Part shown: one piece after another, positions 19,203 through 28,074 of the stretch
Layout of the letters: each line of letters begins with the position of its first letter
Position numbering within the stretch: the first letter of the stretch is position 1
Assembly: GCF_900452865.1 (NCBI RefSeq)
Contig: NZ_UGOZ01000001.1
Coordinates: 558,001 to 622,000, forward strand
Source: Legionella taurinensis
GTDB lineage: Bacteria > Pseudomonadota > Gammaproteobacteria > Legionellales > Legionellaceae
DNA: 64,000 nucleotides
Reading direction: 5' to 3'
The notes under the pieces: model-generated
What the model was told of the DNA's origin: nothing
Databases searched by the model: none
Seen by the model: the letters and a program-made list of their open reading frames with translations, nothing else
Made by a program: the position numbers and the translations under genes

Positions 19203-20167
19203 GATGGCAACAGCGCATGAGAAGGATGGCCTTGATTAGTCTTTTTCTTAGTCTACTCGTTCCTATACAAGGGTGCTTTGCTCATGGGGAGGAAATCGAG
19301 GTGAGTGAGGGAGGAGCCAAAGGCCCAGTTCATTTAACACCGGCACAAACCAAGATGCTTGGCATTAAGGTGGTGGAAGCAACTAATCGTTCTATGGCGC
19401 AAATGCTGGGTTTGAATGGTCAAGTACAATTGTTACCTGATGCGCAAGCCGATGTCAGCATTCGGATTAGTGGGAGTGTGACAGCGATTGATGTGAATTT
19501 AGGAGACAGCATCAAGGCAGGACAACGCTTAGCCACAGTGCAATCAAGATTAGTGGGTAATCCTCCACCAAGTGTTGCGGTTATGGCTCCGATTGCGGGC
19601 ATCATTGATGCCAGGAACATTAACTTAGGTCAAGCCGTTGAACCGAACACGGTTCTTTTTCACATCAGCAATCGCGATAAATTATTAGTCGTAGCCCAAG
19701 TGTATGAAGAAGATTTGGGTAAGATTAAGGTAGGGCAAGAAGTGACTATTCATGCCTTAAGTTATCCTAAACGAACTTTTCCAGGCCAAGTGACTTTGAT
19801 TGAACCCAATCTTGATCCCTTAACCCGCACCGTGAATGTGCGCATCACCTTGGATAATGAAGACAGGCTCCTTAAGCCCGGGATGTTTGTTCGTGCCAAT
19901 GTGATTTTAGCTCGTAATGAGGCAGCACTTGCTGTGCCTAATGCGGCTCTTTTACAGGCGGATGGCGAGCAATTCGTTTTTGTGCAAAATAAGGATATTT
20001 ATGATCGCGTCATAGTTCAAATAGGTGCTGTGGATGATGAGTACTCAGAAATTAAAGACGGGTTAGTTCCTGGCGACCTCGTTGTGATGCAAGGGCAGCG
20101 TGAGCTTTATACTTTGTGGTTGAGTGGAGGTAGTAAACCGCCATCAGGCCAAGAGGAGCCTCACTAA
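19199..20167 (+). CDS. RND periplasmic adaptor (second system)
   Basis: 322 residues with a signal peptide (cleavage near CFAHGEE), a lipoyl/barrel-sandwich domain (VTAIDVNLGDSIKAGQ and VMAPIAGIIDARNINLGQ), a beta-barrel (VYEEDLGKIKVGQEV) and a C-terminal membrane-proximal domain. The helical hairpin is short. It would bridge the adjacent pump and outer-membrane protein. It ends one base before the pump ATG. Confidence 0.86.
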   Translation: MRWQQRMRRMALISLFLSLLVPIQGCFAHGEEIEVSEGGAKGPVHLTPAQTKMLGIKVVEATNRSMAQMLGLNGQVQLLPDAQADVSIRISGSVTAIDVNLGDSIKAGQRLATVQSRLVGNPPPSVAVMAPIAGIIDARNINLGQAVEPNTVLFHISNRDKLLVVAQVYEEDLGKIKVGQEVTIHALSYPKRTFPGQVTLIEPNLDPLTRTVNVRITLDNEDRLLKPGMFVRANVILARNEAALAVPNAALLQADGEQFVFVQNKDIYDRVIVQIGAVDDEYSEIKDGLVPGDLVVMQGQRELYTLWLSGGSKPPSGQEEPH

Positions 20168-23100
20168 ATGTTTACACACTTAATTGCCTGGTCTTTGCAT
20201 AATCGTCCCTTGATTTTGGCCTTAACGATTATTCTTTGTTTGCTGGGTGGTTATACCTTAAAACAAATGCCAGTGGATGTGTTTCCAGAATTTGCCCCAC
20301 CGCAAGTGGTGGTACAAACCCAAGCACCTGGCATGGCAACCCAAGATGTGGAAACCTTAATTACCTATCCTTTGGAAAGTGCGATTAATGGCACGCCAGG
20401 GGTGGTCAGTGTGCGCTCTAAAACCTCGGTGGGGTTGTCCACCATCACGGTGGTGTTTGACGACCAAACCGACATCTACCGTGATCGCCAGTTGGTTAAT
20501 GAACGCATTCAACAAGCAGTGAATCGCCTCCCTCCTGGCGTTGACTCACCCATCATGTTACCGGTTACATCGGCCGTGGGGTGGCTGGTTAAATACGCGT
20601 TAGTGAGTGATACCGCAAGTCCTGAAACCTTGCGTACCATTTCCGATTGGACAATTCGTCCCCGTATCTTAGCTCTAGGTGGGGTAGCTTCTGTGGTCTC
20701 CTTAGGTGGTGAGGTCAAGCAATACCAGGTCCGTCTTATTCCTGAGCGCATGTTGGCTTACCGAATCACGGTCGAAGAGGTGCGACAAGCGCTGACTTCT
20801 GCGAATCAAAACGTACCCGGTGCTTTTGTCCATCAGGCAGGAACCGAATTCGTAGTGAGTACCGTTGGGAGGATTAAGACGCTTGAGGACATCAAAAAAA
20901 CATCAATTGTGGTTCGTAATGGGGTGCCGATTACCATTAATAATGTGGCACACGTTGCTTTTGGTGGTGAGATTAAGCGTGGGGATGGAGCTTATAATAC
21001 CCAAAAAGCGGTGATTGGGACAATTTCTAAAGCGTATGGGGCTGATACGGTTACGACCACAGCGAAAGTCGAAAAAGCACTGGCTGAAATTAAAAAGTCC
21101 TTACCTCACGGTGTGACTTTAATGACTAATGTGTTTCGTCAAGCCAGTTTTATTGAATCCGCCATTCACAATTTAACTCGCGCCCTGCTTGAAGGGGCTG
21201 TGATTGTTATTGCGGTTCTTTTTGTTTTTTTGATGAATTGGCGCGCTTCATTTATTACGTTCCTTTCTATGCCAGTTTCGTTCGTAGTTGGTATTTTAGT
21301 TCTTCATTACTTTGGCATTGGGATTAATTCCATGACCTTAGGCGGTATGGCGATTGCTATTGGTGAGGTGGTTGATGACGGCATCATTACGGTGGAAAAC
21401 GTCGTGCATCGCTTACGGATTAATCGTCAGGAAGCCCATCCTTTACCCACCATGCAAGTAGTTTTTGATGCGGTGCTTGAAATTCGAAGTTCGGTGGTTT
21501 ATGCCACGATTATCATTAGTTTGGTGTTCTTACCCATTTTCTTTTTGTCAGGCATTGCTGAGCATATTTTTAGTCCCTTAGCTATTGCCTACATTGCCTC
21601 GGTATTAGGCTCTTTAGTGGTGTCCATCACCATGGTTCCTGCTTTGTGCTACCTGTTACTGGTACATCGCCAAGAAAAACAACAAGACGATGAAGTGAGC
21701 TTGCATGCTTTATCGAATAAGGAACGGCATTATGCGGTGGAAAAGGAAGGTGGCCATGAAGCGGAGTCCGAAACTCGCTTTGTCTTGTGGCTTAAAAAGC
21801 ATTTTTTAACGGCACTCCAATGGTCTATTGCACACTGCAAAACGGTTCTTGCCTTAGCTTTATCGGCTTTTGTCTTTGCCCTGGCGTTACTTCCTTTTTT
21901 TGGCACTTCTTTTTTGCCGGAGTTTCATGAAGGCAACTTTATTGTCGTGATGAGTACGTTGCCGGGAACCTCGTTGGATGAATCCATGCGTTTAGGCCAA
22001 CAGGTGCAAAAAGCATTACTTCGCTATCCGCAAGTGATTTCCATTGCGCAGCGAGCCGGGCGCAGTGAATTGGATGAAGATGCCTTACCTCCCAACATCA
22101 GTGAATTTGATGTGCTTCTTAATTTTGATAAAGACGCTTCCATGCCACCTGATGAATTGCTGCGTCGCATCCGAGCCGATTTAGCGAATATTCCAGGAAC
22201 AGTCTTTAATGTGGGGCAATTCATTGCTCATCGCATGGATGAAGTGCTTTCAGGCGTTCGAGCTCAAGTGGCCGTTAAGATTTTTGGGGATAATCTATCC
22301 ACACTCAATGAGCTTGGGCAGTCGATGGAGACTTTGTTGCAATCAGTACCAGGGGTGGTGGATGTGAATAAGGAACAACAGATTAAAGTACCCCAATTGG
22401 TGATTCAGCTCGATCGCGAAAAAGCAGCGCGTTATGGGGTTAATGTGGGGCAGATTTCAGAAGACGTGCAAGTGCTTCTGAATGGCGTGAGTGTTTCCAG
22501 TGTTTTAGAGGGACAACGCACGTTTGATTTGTATCTTAGAATGGATAAACCAGGCCGTGATAGCGTCAAGGACATTCAAAACATGTTGATTGATGCTCAT
22601 GGGGTGGGGGAAGACAGCAATGCGCAAATCCCCTTGCGGGCTGTGGCTGAGATTGCATTGGAACCGCAACCTTTTGCAATTAATCGCGAGAACGTGCAAC
22701 GGTTGTTGGTGATTTCTTTTAATGTGCAGGGACGTGATTTAGGCAGCGTGATTGCCGAAGTGCAACAAGAAGTACAAGAAAAAATCAAACTGCCCACGGG
22801 TTATTTTATTCAATACGGCGGCCAATTTGAAAGCCAGCAGCAAGCCTCCAGAGTGATTTTGGTTTTTGGTGGCTTGGTGATTTTTGTGATGTTGATTTTG
22901 CTGCATAAAGCGTTTGGGACGTTTCGAGAGGCTTTATTAGTGATGTTTAATTTGCCCTTGGCACTCATTGGTGGGGTTATTTCATTGTTTATAGCCAGTG
23001 GTGAGATGAGTGTAGCGGCCATGATTGGGTTTATTACTTTGTTTGGAATCGCTGCGAGAAATGGCATTATTTTGGTGAGCCACTACAATCAATTACGATT

Positions 23101-23380
23101 GCAGGGAAAAACTCGGGAACAAGTGGTTATTGATGGCACCCTGGACCGTTTGGTGCCGGTATTAATGACGGCTGCAACAGCGGCACTTGGCTTAATTCCT
23201 TTGTTGTGGGGTTCACCTGCGGGTAAAGAATTGGAACGTCCTTTAGCTCAGGTGCTTTTGGGAGGGTTATTGACGTCAACGGTTTTAAATATGTTTGTGG
23301 TGCCTACCGTGTATCATGCCATTGAAGTGTGGCGAGAAAAACGGAGTTTGAATAAAACAAAACAAGGAGAAACAAAATGA
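20168..23380 (+). CDS. Heavy-metal RND efflux pump, non-CusA subgroup
   Basis: 1070 residues, CzcA/CusA superfamily. The TM4 motif reads AIGEVVDDGIITVENVVHRL (about 391-410), a VDD-type motif unlike the VDAA motif of CusA. The three Cu(I)-relay methionines of CusA are not at the equivalent places (VVMSTLPG, NISEFDVLL and DEVLSGVR instead), so copper export is not supported. A hydrophilic loop near residues 500-535 is longer than in HelA. Substrate unknown; divalent metal is one possibility. It overlaps the next gene by 4 bases. Confidence 0.88.
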   Translation: MFTHLIAWSLHNRPLILALTIILCLLGGYTLKQMPVDVFPEFAPPQVVVQTQAPGMATQDVETLITYPLESAINGTPGVVSVRSKTSVGLSTITVVFDDQTDIYRDRQLVNERIQQAVNRLPPGVDSPIMLPVTSAVGWLVKYALVSDTASPETLRTISDWTIRPRILALGGVASVVSLGGEVKQYQVRLIPERMLAYRITVEEVRQALTSANQNVPGAFVHQAGTEFVVSTVGRIKTLEDIKKTSIVVRNGVPITINNVAHVAFGGEIKRGDGAYNTQKAVIGTISKAYGADTVTTTAKVEKALAEIKKSLPHGVTLMTNVFRQASFIESAIHNLTRALLEGAVIVIAVLFVFLMNWRASFITFLSMPVSFVVGILVLHYFGIGINSMTLGGMAIAIGEVVDDGIITVENVVHRLRINRQEAHPLPTMQVVFDAVLEIRSSVVYATIIISLVFLPIFFLSGIAEHIFSPLAIAYIASVLGSLVVSITMVPALCYLLLVHRQEKQQDDEVSLHALSNKERHYAVEKEGGHEAESETRFVLWLKKHFLTALQWSIAHCKTVLALALSAFVFALALLPFFGTSFLPEFHEGNFIVVMSTLPGTSLDESMRLGQQVQKALLRYPQVISIAQRAGRSELDEDALPPNISEFDVLLNFDKDASMPPDELLRRIRADLANIPGTVFNVGQFIAHRMDEVLSGVRAQVAVKIFGDNLSTLNELGQSMETLLQSVPGVVDVNKEQQIKVPQLVIQLDREKAARYGVNVGQISEDVQVLLNGVSVSSVLEGQRTFDLYLRMDKPGRDSVKDIQNMLIDAHGVGEDSNAQIPLRAVAEIALEPQPFAINRENVQRLLVISFNVQGRDLGSVIAEVQQEVQEKIKLPTGYFIQYGGQFESQQQASRVILVFGGLVIFVMLILLHKAFGTFREALLVMFNLPLALIGGVISLFIASGEMSVAAMIGFITLFGIAARNGIILVSHYNQLRLQGKTREQVVIDGTLDRLVPVLMTAATAALGLIPLLWGSPAGKELERPLAQVLLGGLLTSTVLNMFVVPTVYHAIEVWREKRSLNKTKQGETK

Positions 23381-23832
23381 AATATATGGCTGCTTTGAAA
23401 CAAAAAAGGTATTTTTGGTTGGGGCTTATCGCCAGTGTTTTACTGGTCTGTGGGTATTCTCAAGCATTTGCTGATTCTACTGAAGAACCAGCGCAATCTA
23501 TTCCTAAAACCATTCCAGCCATTTGGGAGGCAATAGATAAGCATGGTGCTTCCATTAATCAGGCCTTGAGTGACAACCATTTGACTTCAATACATGAGCA
23601 TGCTTTTGCCATTCGTGATTTAGCCAACGCATTACCAGCTTTAAGCAAGGATTTATCAGAGGAGCAGAAAAAAACACTGCAACAAAATCTAAGCTATGTT
23701 GGTCAATTGGCGACTCGTCTTGATAAAACAGGCGATGCCAATGATAAAGAAGGGACCGAAGCCAATTGGCAAAAATTGCAAAAAGTGTTAGCACAGCTGC
23801 GTGCGCTGTATACTCCCAATGCCCCTAATTAA
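23377..23832 (+). CDS. Periplasmic helical protein of the second RND operon
   Basis: 151 residues: a signal peptide (about 1-32, ending AFADS) and an all-helical mature part with one conserved-looking His-rich stretch (HEHAFAIRDLANAL). Its pattern resembles small four-helix periplasmic proteins. It is translationally coupled to the RND pump (ATGA overlap), suggesting an accessory metal-binding or sensing role, which is inference. No family confidently recognised. Confidence 0.65.
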   Translation: MKYMAALKQKRYFWLGLIASVLLVCGYSQAFADSTEEPAQSIPKTIPAIWEAIDKHGASINQALSDNHLTSIHEHAFAIRDLANALPALSKDLSEEQKKTLQQNLSYVGQLATRLDKTGDANDKEGTEANWQKLQKVLAQLRALYTPNAPN

Positions 23833-24032
23833 TCAAGGAATGGGTCATGAGGGTACTCTGTGGTTCGCGGTTTTTCAGGGATTACTTTTGTCTTACATAG
23901 CCAGGCCACAGGGTAAATGTCTTATTGGATGCACTCGATCATGCAAGCCATGATTCCTTCTGTCACAGTTCATTAGTGAGTGCACTGAGAATTACGACTA
24001 CGAATTCCAATTCGAGATACTGCCTGTTCCCC

Positions 24033-24641
24033 TTAGACTAGATTATTGGTGGTCAGCTGCGTTTTGCGTGCTTCACCTAAGATTTGAAAAGCTTCTTTAA
24101 TGACGTATAAGGAAATAATAAACCCAACAATTAGATCTGGATATCGTGATTTTGTGAGTGCGATTAATCCACCCGATAGAATAACCCCTATATTGGCAAT
24201 TACGTCTGCACGAGTAAAAATCCATGTGGCGCGTAAATGAATTTCTCCATTACGAAATGAGCGAAGTAAATACAAAACCACACTGTTTACTACCAGAGAA
24301 ATACAAGCAATACTTATTATTACCGTGCTGATAGGAGAGCTGCCTAGTAACGCTCTGCGTCCTACATCAATCAGTACTCCAACACCTAAAATTAATAGTA
24401 AACTTCTACTCAACCCAGCCGTTGTGGTTTTGAAGCGCATACCACGACCAACTGCTAGAAGACTTAACATGTAAGCTGATGCATCGGCAAGCATATCGAG
24501 TGAATCAGCAATGAGTCCAGTAGATTGAGCAATTATCCCAGCGGTCAAGCCTACAAAAAACATAGTAAGATTTAATGCCAAGGCAATGATTAGTACTTTT
24601 TGATCTGCAAATTTAGTAGCTTGCTGACATTCACAATTCAT
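24033..24641 (-). CDS. Short CDF-like cation transporter
   Basis: 202 residues with about six membrane helices. The cation diffusion facilitator pattern is visible: ADSLDMLADA in the second helix and TRADVIANIGVILSGG in the fifth, corresponding to the two Asp-bearing metal-site helices, although the usual HxxxD of helix 5 is RADVIAN here. There is almost no C-terminal cytoplasmic domain, so it is shorter than typical CDFs (about 300). Such short CDFs act as metal/proton antiporters. Substrate unresolved. Confidence 0.75.
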   Translation of the reverse strand: MNCECQQATKFADQKVLIIALALNLTMFFVGLTAGIIAQSTGLIADSLDMLADASAYMLSLLAVGRGMRFKTTTAGLSRSLLLILGVGVLIDVGRRALLGSSPISTVIISIACISLVVNSVVLYLLRSFRNGEIHLRATWIFTRADVIANIGVILSGGLIALTKSRYPDLIVGFIISLYVIKEAFQILGEARKTQLTTNNLV

Positions 24642-24930
24642 AAATTTTCACCATTCATAAACAGACTTGCTTCATTTTGCATTCTCTAGTCTCACGATGA
24701 TCTTTTATTCAGACAGGGAGAATTACTCTCAGCTGCGCACCCCAATGAGCAATAACAAATCAACAGCTAGCCCTTGAACTTGATTTATCGGTGATAGAAT
24801 TTAGTTATTTAGATTAAAAATAAAAAAATAACAAGAACCATTTTTGGTTATTCTTTTCTGTTGGCTTATTTTCATGAATAAAATTGGATTTTGTCCAATG
24901 TTGAGATTGCACAGGTAAAATGTTTATGAG

Positions 24931-25242
24931 TTATTTGGGTTTTAAATCCAAGGTAATGACCTCATCCGCTTTCCCACTTTTAGGAATGATAGTCACTGTG
25001 CCTTTTGTAAAAGAGCCCACTTGGTAGCTTTCTTCTTCTAGGGTCACTGGATTGCCTTTTTGATCCCGTGCTGTAGATAAATCCGCAACAGCCGCTAACT
25101 CTTCAAGAGTAATCGAGGAGCCGCGATACATGTGTTTTGTTTGGTCTGTAGTGTCTGTAGCTTGAGTGGTTTCATGACCCATGGTGACAAAGGATATAGC
25201 GAGCATGGTTAATAAATACAATAGTAAATTTATCTTTTTCAT
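24931..25242 (-). CDS. Small secreted protein of unknown function
   Basis: 103 residues with a signal peptide (about 1-26) and a mature region containing a short helix (ITLEELAAVADLSTA) and a beta-rich tail. The start at 25242 (ATGAAAAAG) is preferred because GAAGAG lies just upstream; the longer frame would begin with TTG. No family recognised. It lies between the CDF gene and the divergent DUF3141 gene. Confidence 0.55.
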   Translation of the reverse strand: MKKINLLLYLLTMLAISFVTMGHETTQATDTTDQTKHMYRGSSITLEELAAVADLSTARDQKGNPVTLEEESYQVGSFTKGTVTIIPKSGKADEVITLDLKPK

Positions 25243-25479
25243 TAGACTCTTCTTTATCAAATGAGGTATTACAATAATAGATTATCTACAGTGCAACAAC
25301 AAACGGTTAAGGCCTGATTTTTTTATTATTTCATCCTCTTAATCCCCTCATTGAAAAAGAATTGTCTCCTATTTATCTTTATAAATAGCAGGAATCCAAT
25401 TGCGTGAAAACTTTTGTAAAAATCTTATCCCTGGTCCAAAATAGATAAAGAGATTGATGATTCAGGATGGTGGTGACGC

Positions 25480-27159
25480 ATGGACAAGCAAAGCATCGAC
25501 TCGCCTTATCAAATTGGGCATGATTTTTTTTCTTATCAACTGGATTATTGGCAGCGTTCTGTTTTGTTTTTTGATACCTTGCGTGAACGGGCTAATAACA
25601 TGATGGAGCACGAACAAGAAGGATTACCCCCACTGCTTAATTTTAAATACGAATTAGTCCTGGATGGGAAATCATTGGAGCCTAAAACGAATTATGCCTT
25701 AGTTAAAATTCTTGAGGTCGGCGATGTTTGTTTTGAAGCGTGTTTTGATCCGAATGCTCATCCAGTCATTATCATTGATCCCAGATCAGGCCATGGACCA
25801 GGGATTGGGGGTTTCAAACGGGATTCTGAAGTGGGCATTGCACTTCATAGTGGCCATCCTGTGTATTTTGTTATTTTTTATCCTAACCCTGTTCCTCATC
25901 AAACACTGGCTGATGTTTTAGCAACATTGCGCCATTTTGTTAAAAAAGTTCAAACTTGGCATGAAGGCAAATTGCCTATTCTTTATGGTAATTGTCAAGC
26001 AGGTTGGATGCTTGCCTTATTGGCTTCTGATTGCGTGGGTTCGGTTGGCTTGACGGTCATGAATGGTTCACCCGTTTCTTATTGGTCCAACATCGAAGAA
26101 GAAGCCAATCCCATGCAGTTATTAGGGGGACTCTTGGGTGGTGCCTGGAGTGCCCGTTTTCTATCGGATTTAAAAGAAGGGATATTGGATGGGGCGTGGT
26201 TGGTCTCTAATTTTGAGTTACTCAATCCCACCACGGCCATTTGGGATAAGTATTATAATTTATTTGATGAAATCGATGGGGTACGTGAGCGATTTTTAGA
26301 ATTTGAACGCTGGTGGAATGGTTTTTACCAATTTAGCCAGGAAGAGATAATGGCCACAGTGAATACTCTTTTTATTGGCAATCAACTCGAGCGCGGTGAA
26401 ATGCGGATTCATAAAGGATGTGTTTACGATTTGAAACGCATTCAAAGTCCCATTGTTCTCTTTGCTTCCCAGGGTGATCAAATTACCCCACCCAGGCAGG
26501 CTTTGCATTGGATAAGAACGATTTATCCTACGACACAAGCATTGAAGGAAGCCAAACAGCGAGTGGTTTATCTCCTTCATCCTTCCGTTGGGCATTTAGG
26601 AATTTTTGTCTCAGCCAAAGTCGTGCGCTTGCACCATCGTGCCATTTTAGAGCATGGTGCGGCCATTGAACAATTGCCACCAGGGCTTTATGAAATGATG
26701 ATTATTAACCCAACGGGCAATCCCGATTGCAGTAAAGAACAATATCAGGTGCGTTTTGAAGAGCGTGAGCTCACAGAACTTTGCACAAGTAGCTCCACAG
26801 AGCCTTTTGAAAAAGTCCGTCAAACATCCGAAGCCAATGATTCGATTTACCAAAAAATAACACAGCCCTTGGTGCAAAGCTTAAGTAATCCTTTCTTATC
26901 CTGGTGGCTTGAGAAAACTCATCCCATGCGCCTGAGTCGCTATATTTTTTCTGAAAAAGTGAATCCGCTGATGAAAGCAATCGAACTATTAGACCCACCC
27001 ATTCAAGCCAATCGCCGAATGGTAACAGAGAGTAATTTCTTTAAAAAAACAGAGCATGCGTGGGCACAGATGATGAGGGATTCGTTGGAAACTGTTCGAA
27101 TCATGCGTAATGACGTCATGACGAATTGGTTTGACGCGCTCTATAAGGATCCCGATTAA
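25480..27159 (+). CDS. DUF3141 alpha/beta-hydrolase-like protein
   Basis: 559 residues. DPRSGHGPGIGGFKRDSEVG and the nucleophile-elbow-like YGNCQAG (Cys 172) are hallmarks of DUF3141, a family distantly related to PHA synthases, which also use a Cys in GxCxG. A later SQGDQITPPRQAL and GHLGIFV supply the likely Asp and His. It is probably a cytoplasmic acyl or polyester enzyme, consistent with phaC and phaB later in the window. The exact reaction is not known to me. Confidence 0.75.
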   Translation: MDKQSIDSPYQIGHDFFSYQLDYWQRSVLFFDTLRERANNMMEHEQEGLPPLLNFKYELVLDGKSLEPKTNYALVKILEVGDVCFEACFDPNAHPVIIIDPRSGHGPGIGGFKRDSEVGIALHSGHPVYFVIFYPNPVPHQTLADVLATLRHFVKKVQTWHEGKLPILYGNCQAGWMLALLASDCVGSVGLTVMNGSPVSYWSNIEEEANPMQLLGGLLGGAWSARFLSDLKEGILDGAWLVSNFELLNPTTAIWDKYYNLFDEIDGVRERFLEFERWWNGFYQFSQEEIMATVNTLFIGNQLERGEMRIHKGCVYDLKRIQSPIVLFASQGDQITPPRQALHWIRTIYPTTQALKEAKQRVVYLLHPSVGHLGIFVSAKVVRLHHRAILEHGAAIEQLPPGLYEMMIINPTGNPDCSKEQYQVRFEERELTELCTSSSTEPFEKVRQTSEANDSIYQKITQPLVQSLSNPFLSWWLEKTHPMRLSRYIFSEKVNPLMKAIELLDPPIQANRRMVTESNFFKKTEHAWAQMMRDSLETVRIMRNDVMTNWFDALYKDPD

Positions 27160-27170
27160 TATTGAGGGTG

Positions 27171-27326
27171 TTAATTCATGGAGCGTATGGCATAAAACTC
27201 CTCATCAAGGTCCATCTCATTCTCTAAGTCCTTGGTTTTGTGACACTCTTTCTCATCAAAAAGAGGGATAGTTTCTCTTGCCTGTTCTTCGTATTCCTTC
27301 TCTGCAAAGCAATCCTTAGCGTTCAT
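27171..27326 (-). CDS. Small acidic protein
   Basis: 51 residues, strongly acidic (EKEYEEQARETIPLFDEKE and NEMDLDEEFYAIRSMN), with no signal or membrane segment. The start at 27326 is supported by AAAGGAA 5 bases upstream. It is convergent with the DUF3141 gene, whose end is 12 bases away. Unknown function; the good ribosome site is the main reason to call it a gene. Confidence 0.5.
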   Translation of the reverse strand: MNAKDCFAEKEYEEQARETIPLFDEKECHKTKDLENEMDLDEEFYAIRSMN

Positions 27327-27559
27327 AACAATTCCTTTAAAATTATTTTTTTTGTCTCTGCCAACGACTAGAAACAACCCATTTTATTGTTGCTATTTCC
27401 ATAGCCGACATTTAGCATAACGGATATACTATATCAATTGACAAAAGTAAGGGATAAAAGAGCCATCCATAGCATGCCCATAGAATGGCTGTTTTTTATA
27501 GGAAATCAAGGATTAGGGGGATGTTGGTTCCCCAAACTGGAATAAGGAATACATCAACC

Positions 27560-28048
27560 ATGATAGAAATTATCCCCAATTGGCACCCCATTTTTGTTCA
27601 TTTTACCGTGGCTTTATTCACTGTTTCCGTGATTCTTTATACCGTTATCTATTTGGCCTCTTATAGTCGATGGAACACGAGCTTGTTTGTTGTTGAATTG
27701 GACATAGTGGCTCGTTGGTGTTTATGGCTGGCCGCATTGAGCACAATTACCACTGTGTCCGCTGGGTTGTATGCCTTTTATACGGTGAAACACGGTGCTT
27801 TGGCGCATGCTGCAAAAGTGATTCACCGCAACTGGGCCCTCGCTACCGCAAGTGCCATGTTACTTATGGCTTTCTGGACGGTTTGGCGTTATATTAAAAC
27901 TCAAAAACCGACTCTGACCTTCTTAATGACGTTATTCATTATCCAAGTGCTGTTACTCACGACGGCTTGGCATGGAGGGGAATTAGTCTATCGTTATGGG
28001 TATGGTGTTCTGCCTGTCAAAGCAGAAAAAGCGGTATCGCCGCATTAA
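27560..28048 (+). CDS. DUF2231 membrane protein
   Basis: 162 residues with four membrane helices. IPNWHPIFVHFTVALF at the N-terminus and TTAWHGGELVYRYGYGV at the end are typical of DUF2231, a family with conserved His that may bind haem or metal and often accompanies redox or copper genes. The start at 27560 follows AAGGAA by 11 bases; the longer frame from 27485 adds residues atypical of the family. It lies 26 bases before the multicopper oxidase gene, so the two are probably an operon. Confidence 0.75.
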   Translation: MIEIIPNWHPIFVHFTVALFTVSVILYTVIYLASYSRWNTSLFVVELDIVARWCLWLAALSTITTVSAGLYAFYTVKHGALAHAAKVIHRNWALATASAMLLMAFWTVWRYIKTQKPTLTFLMTLFIIQVLLLTTAWHGGELVYRYGYGVLPVKAEKAVSPH

Positions 28049-28074
28049 TACGATTTTTATAGAGGGATGGAGAC

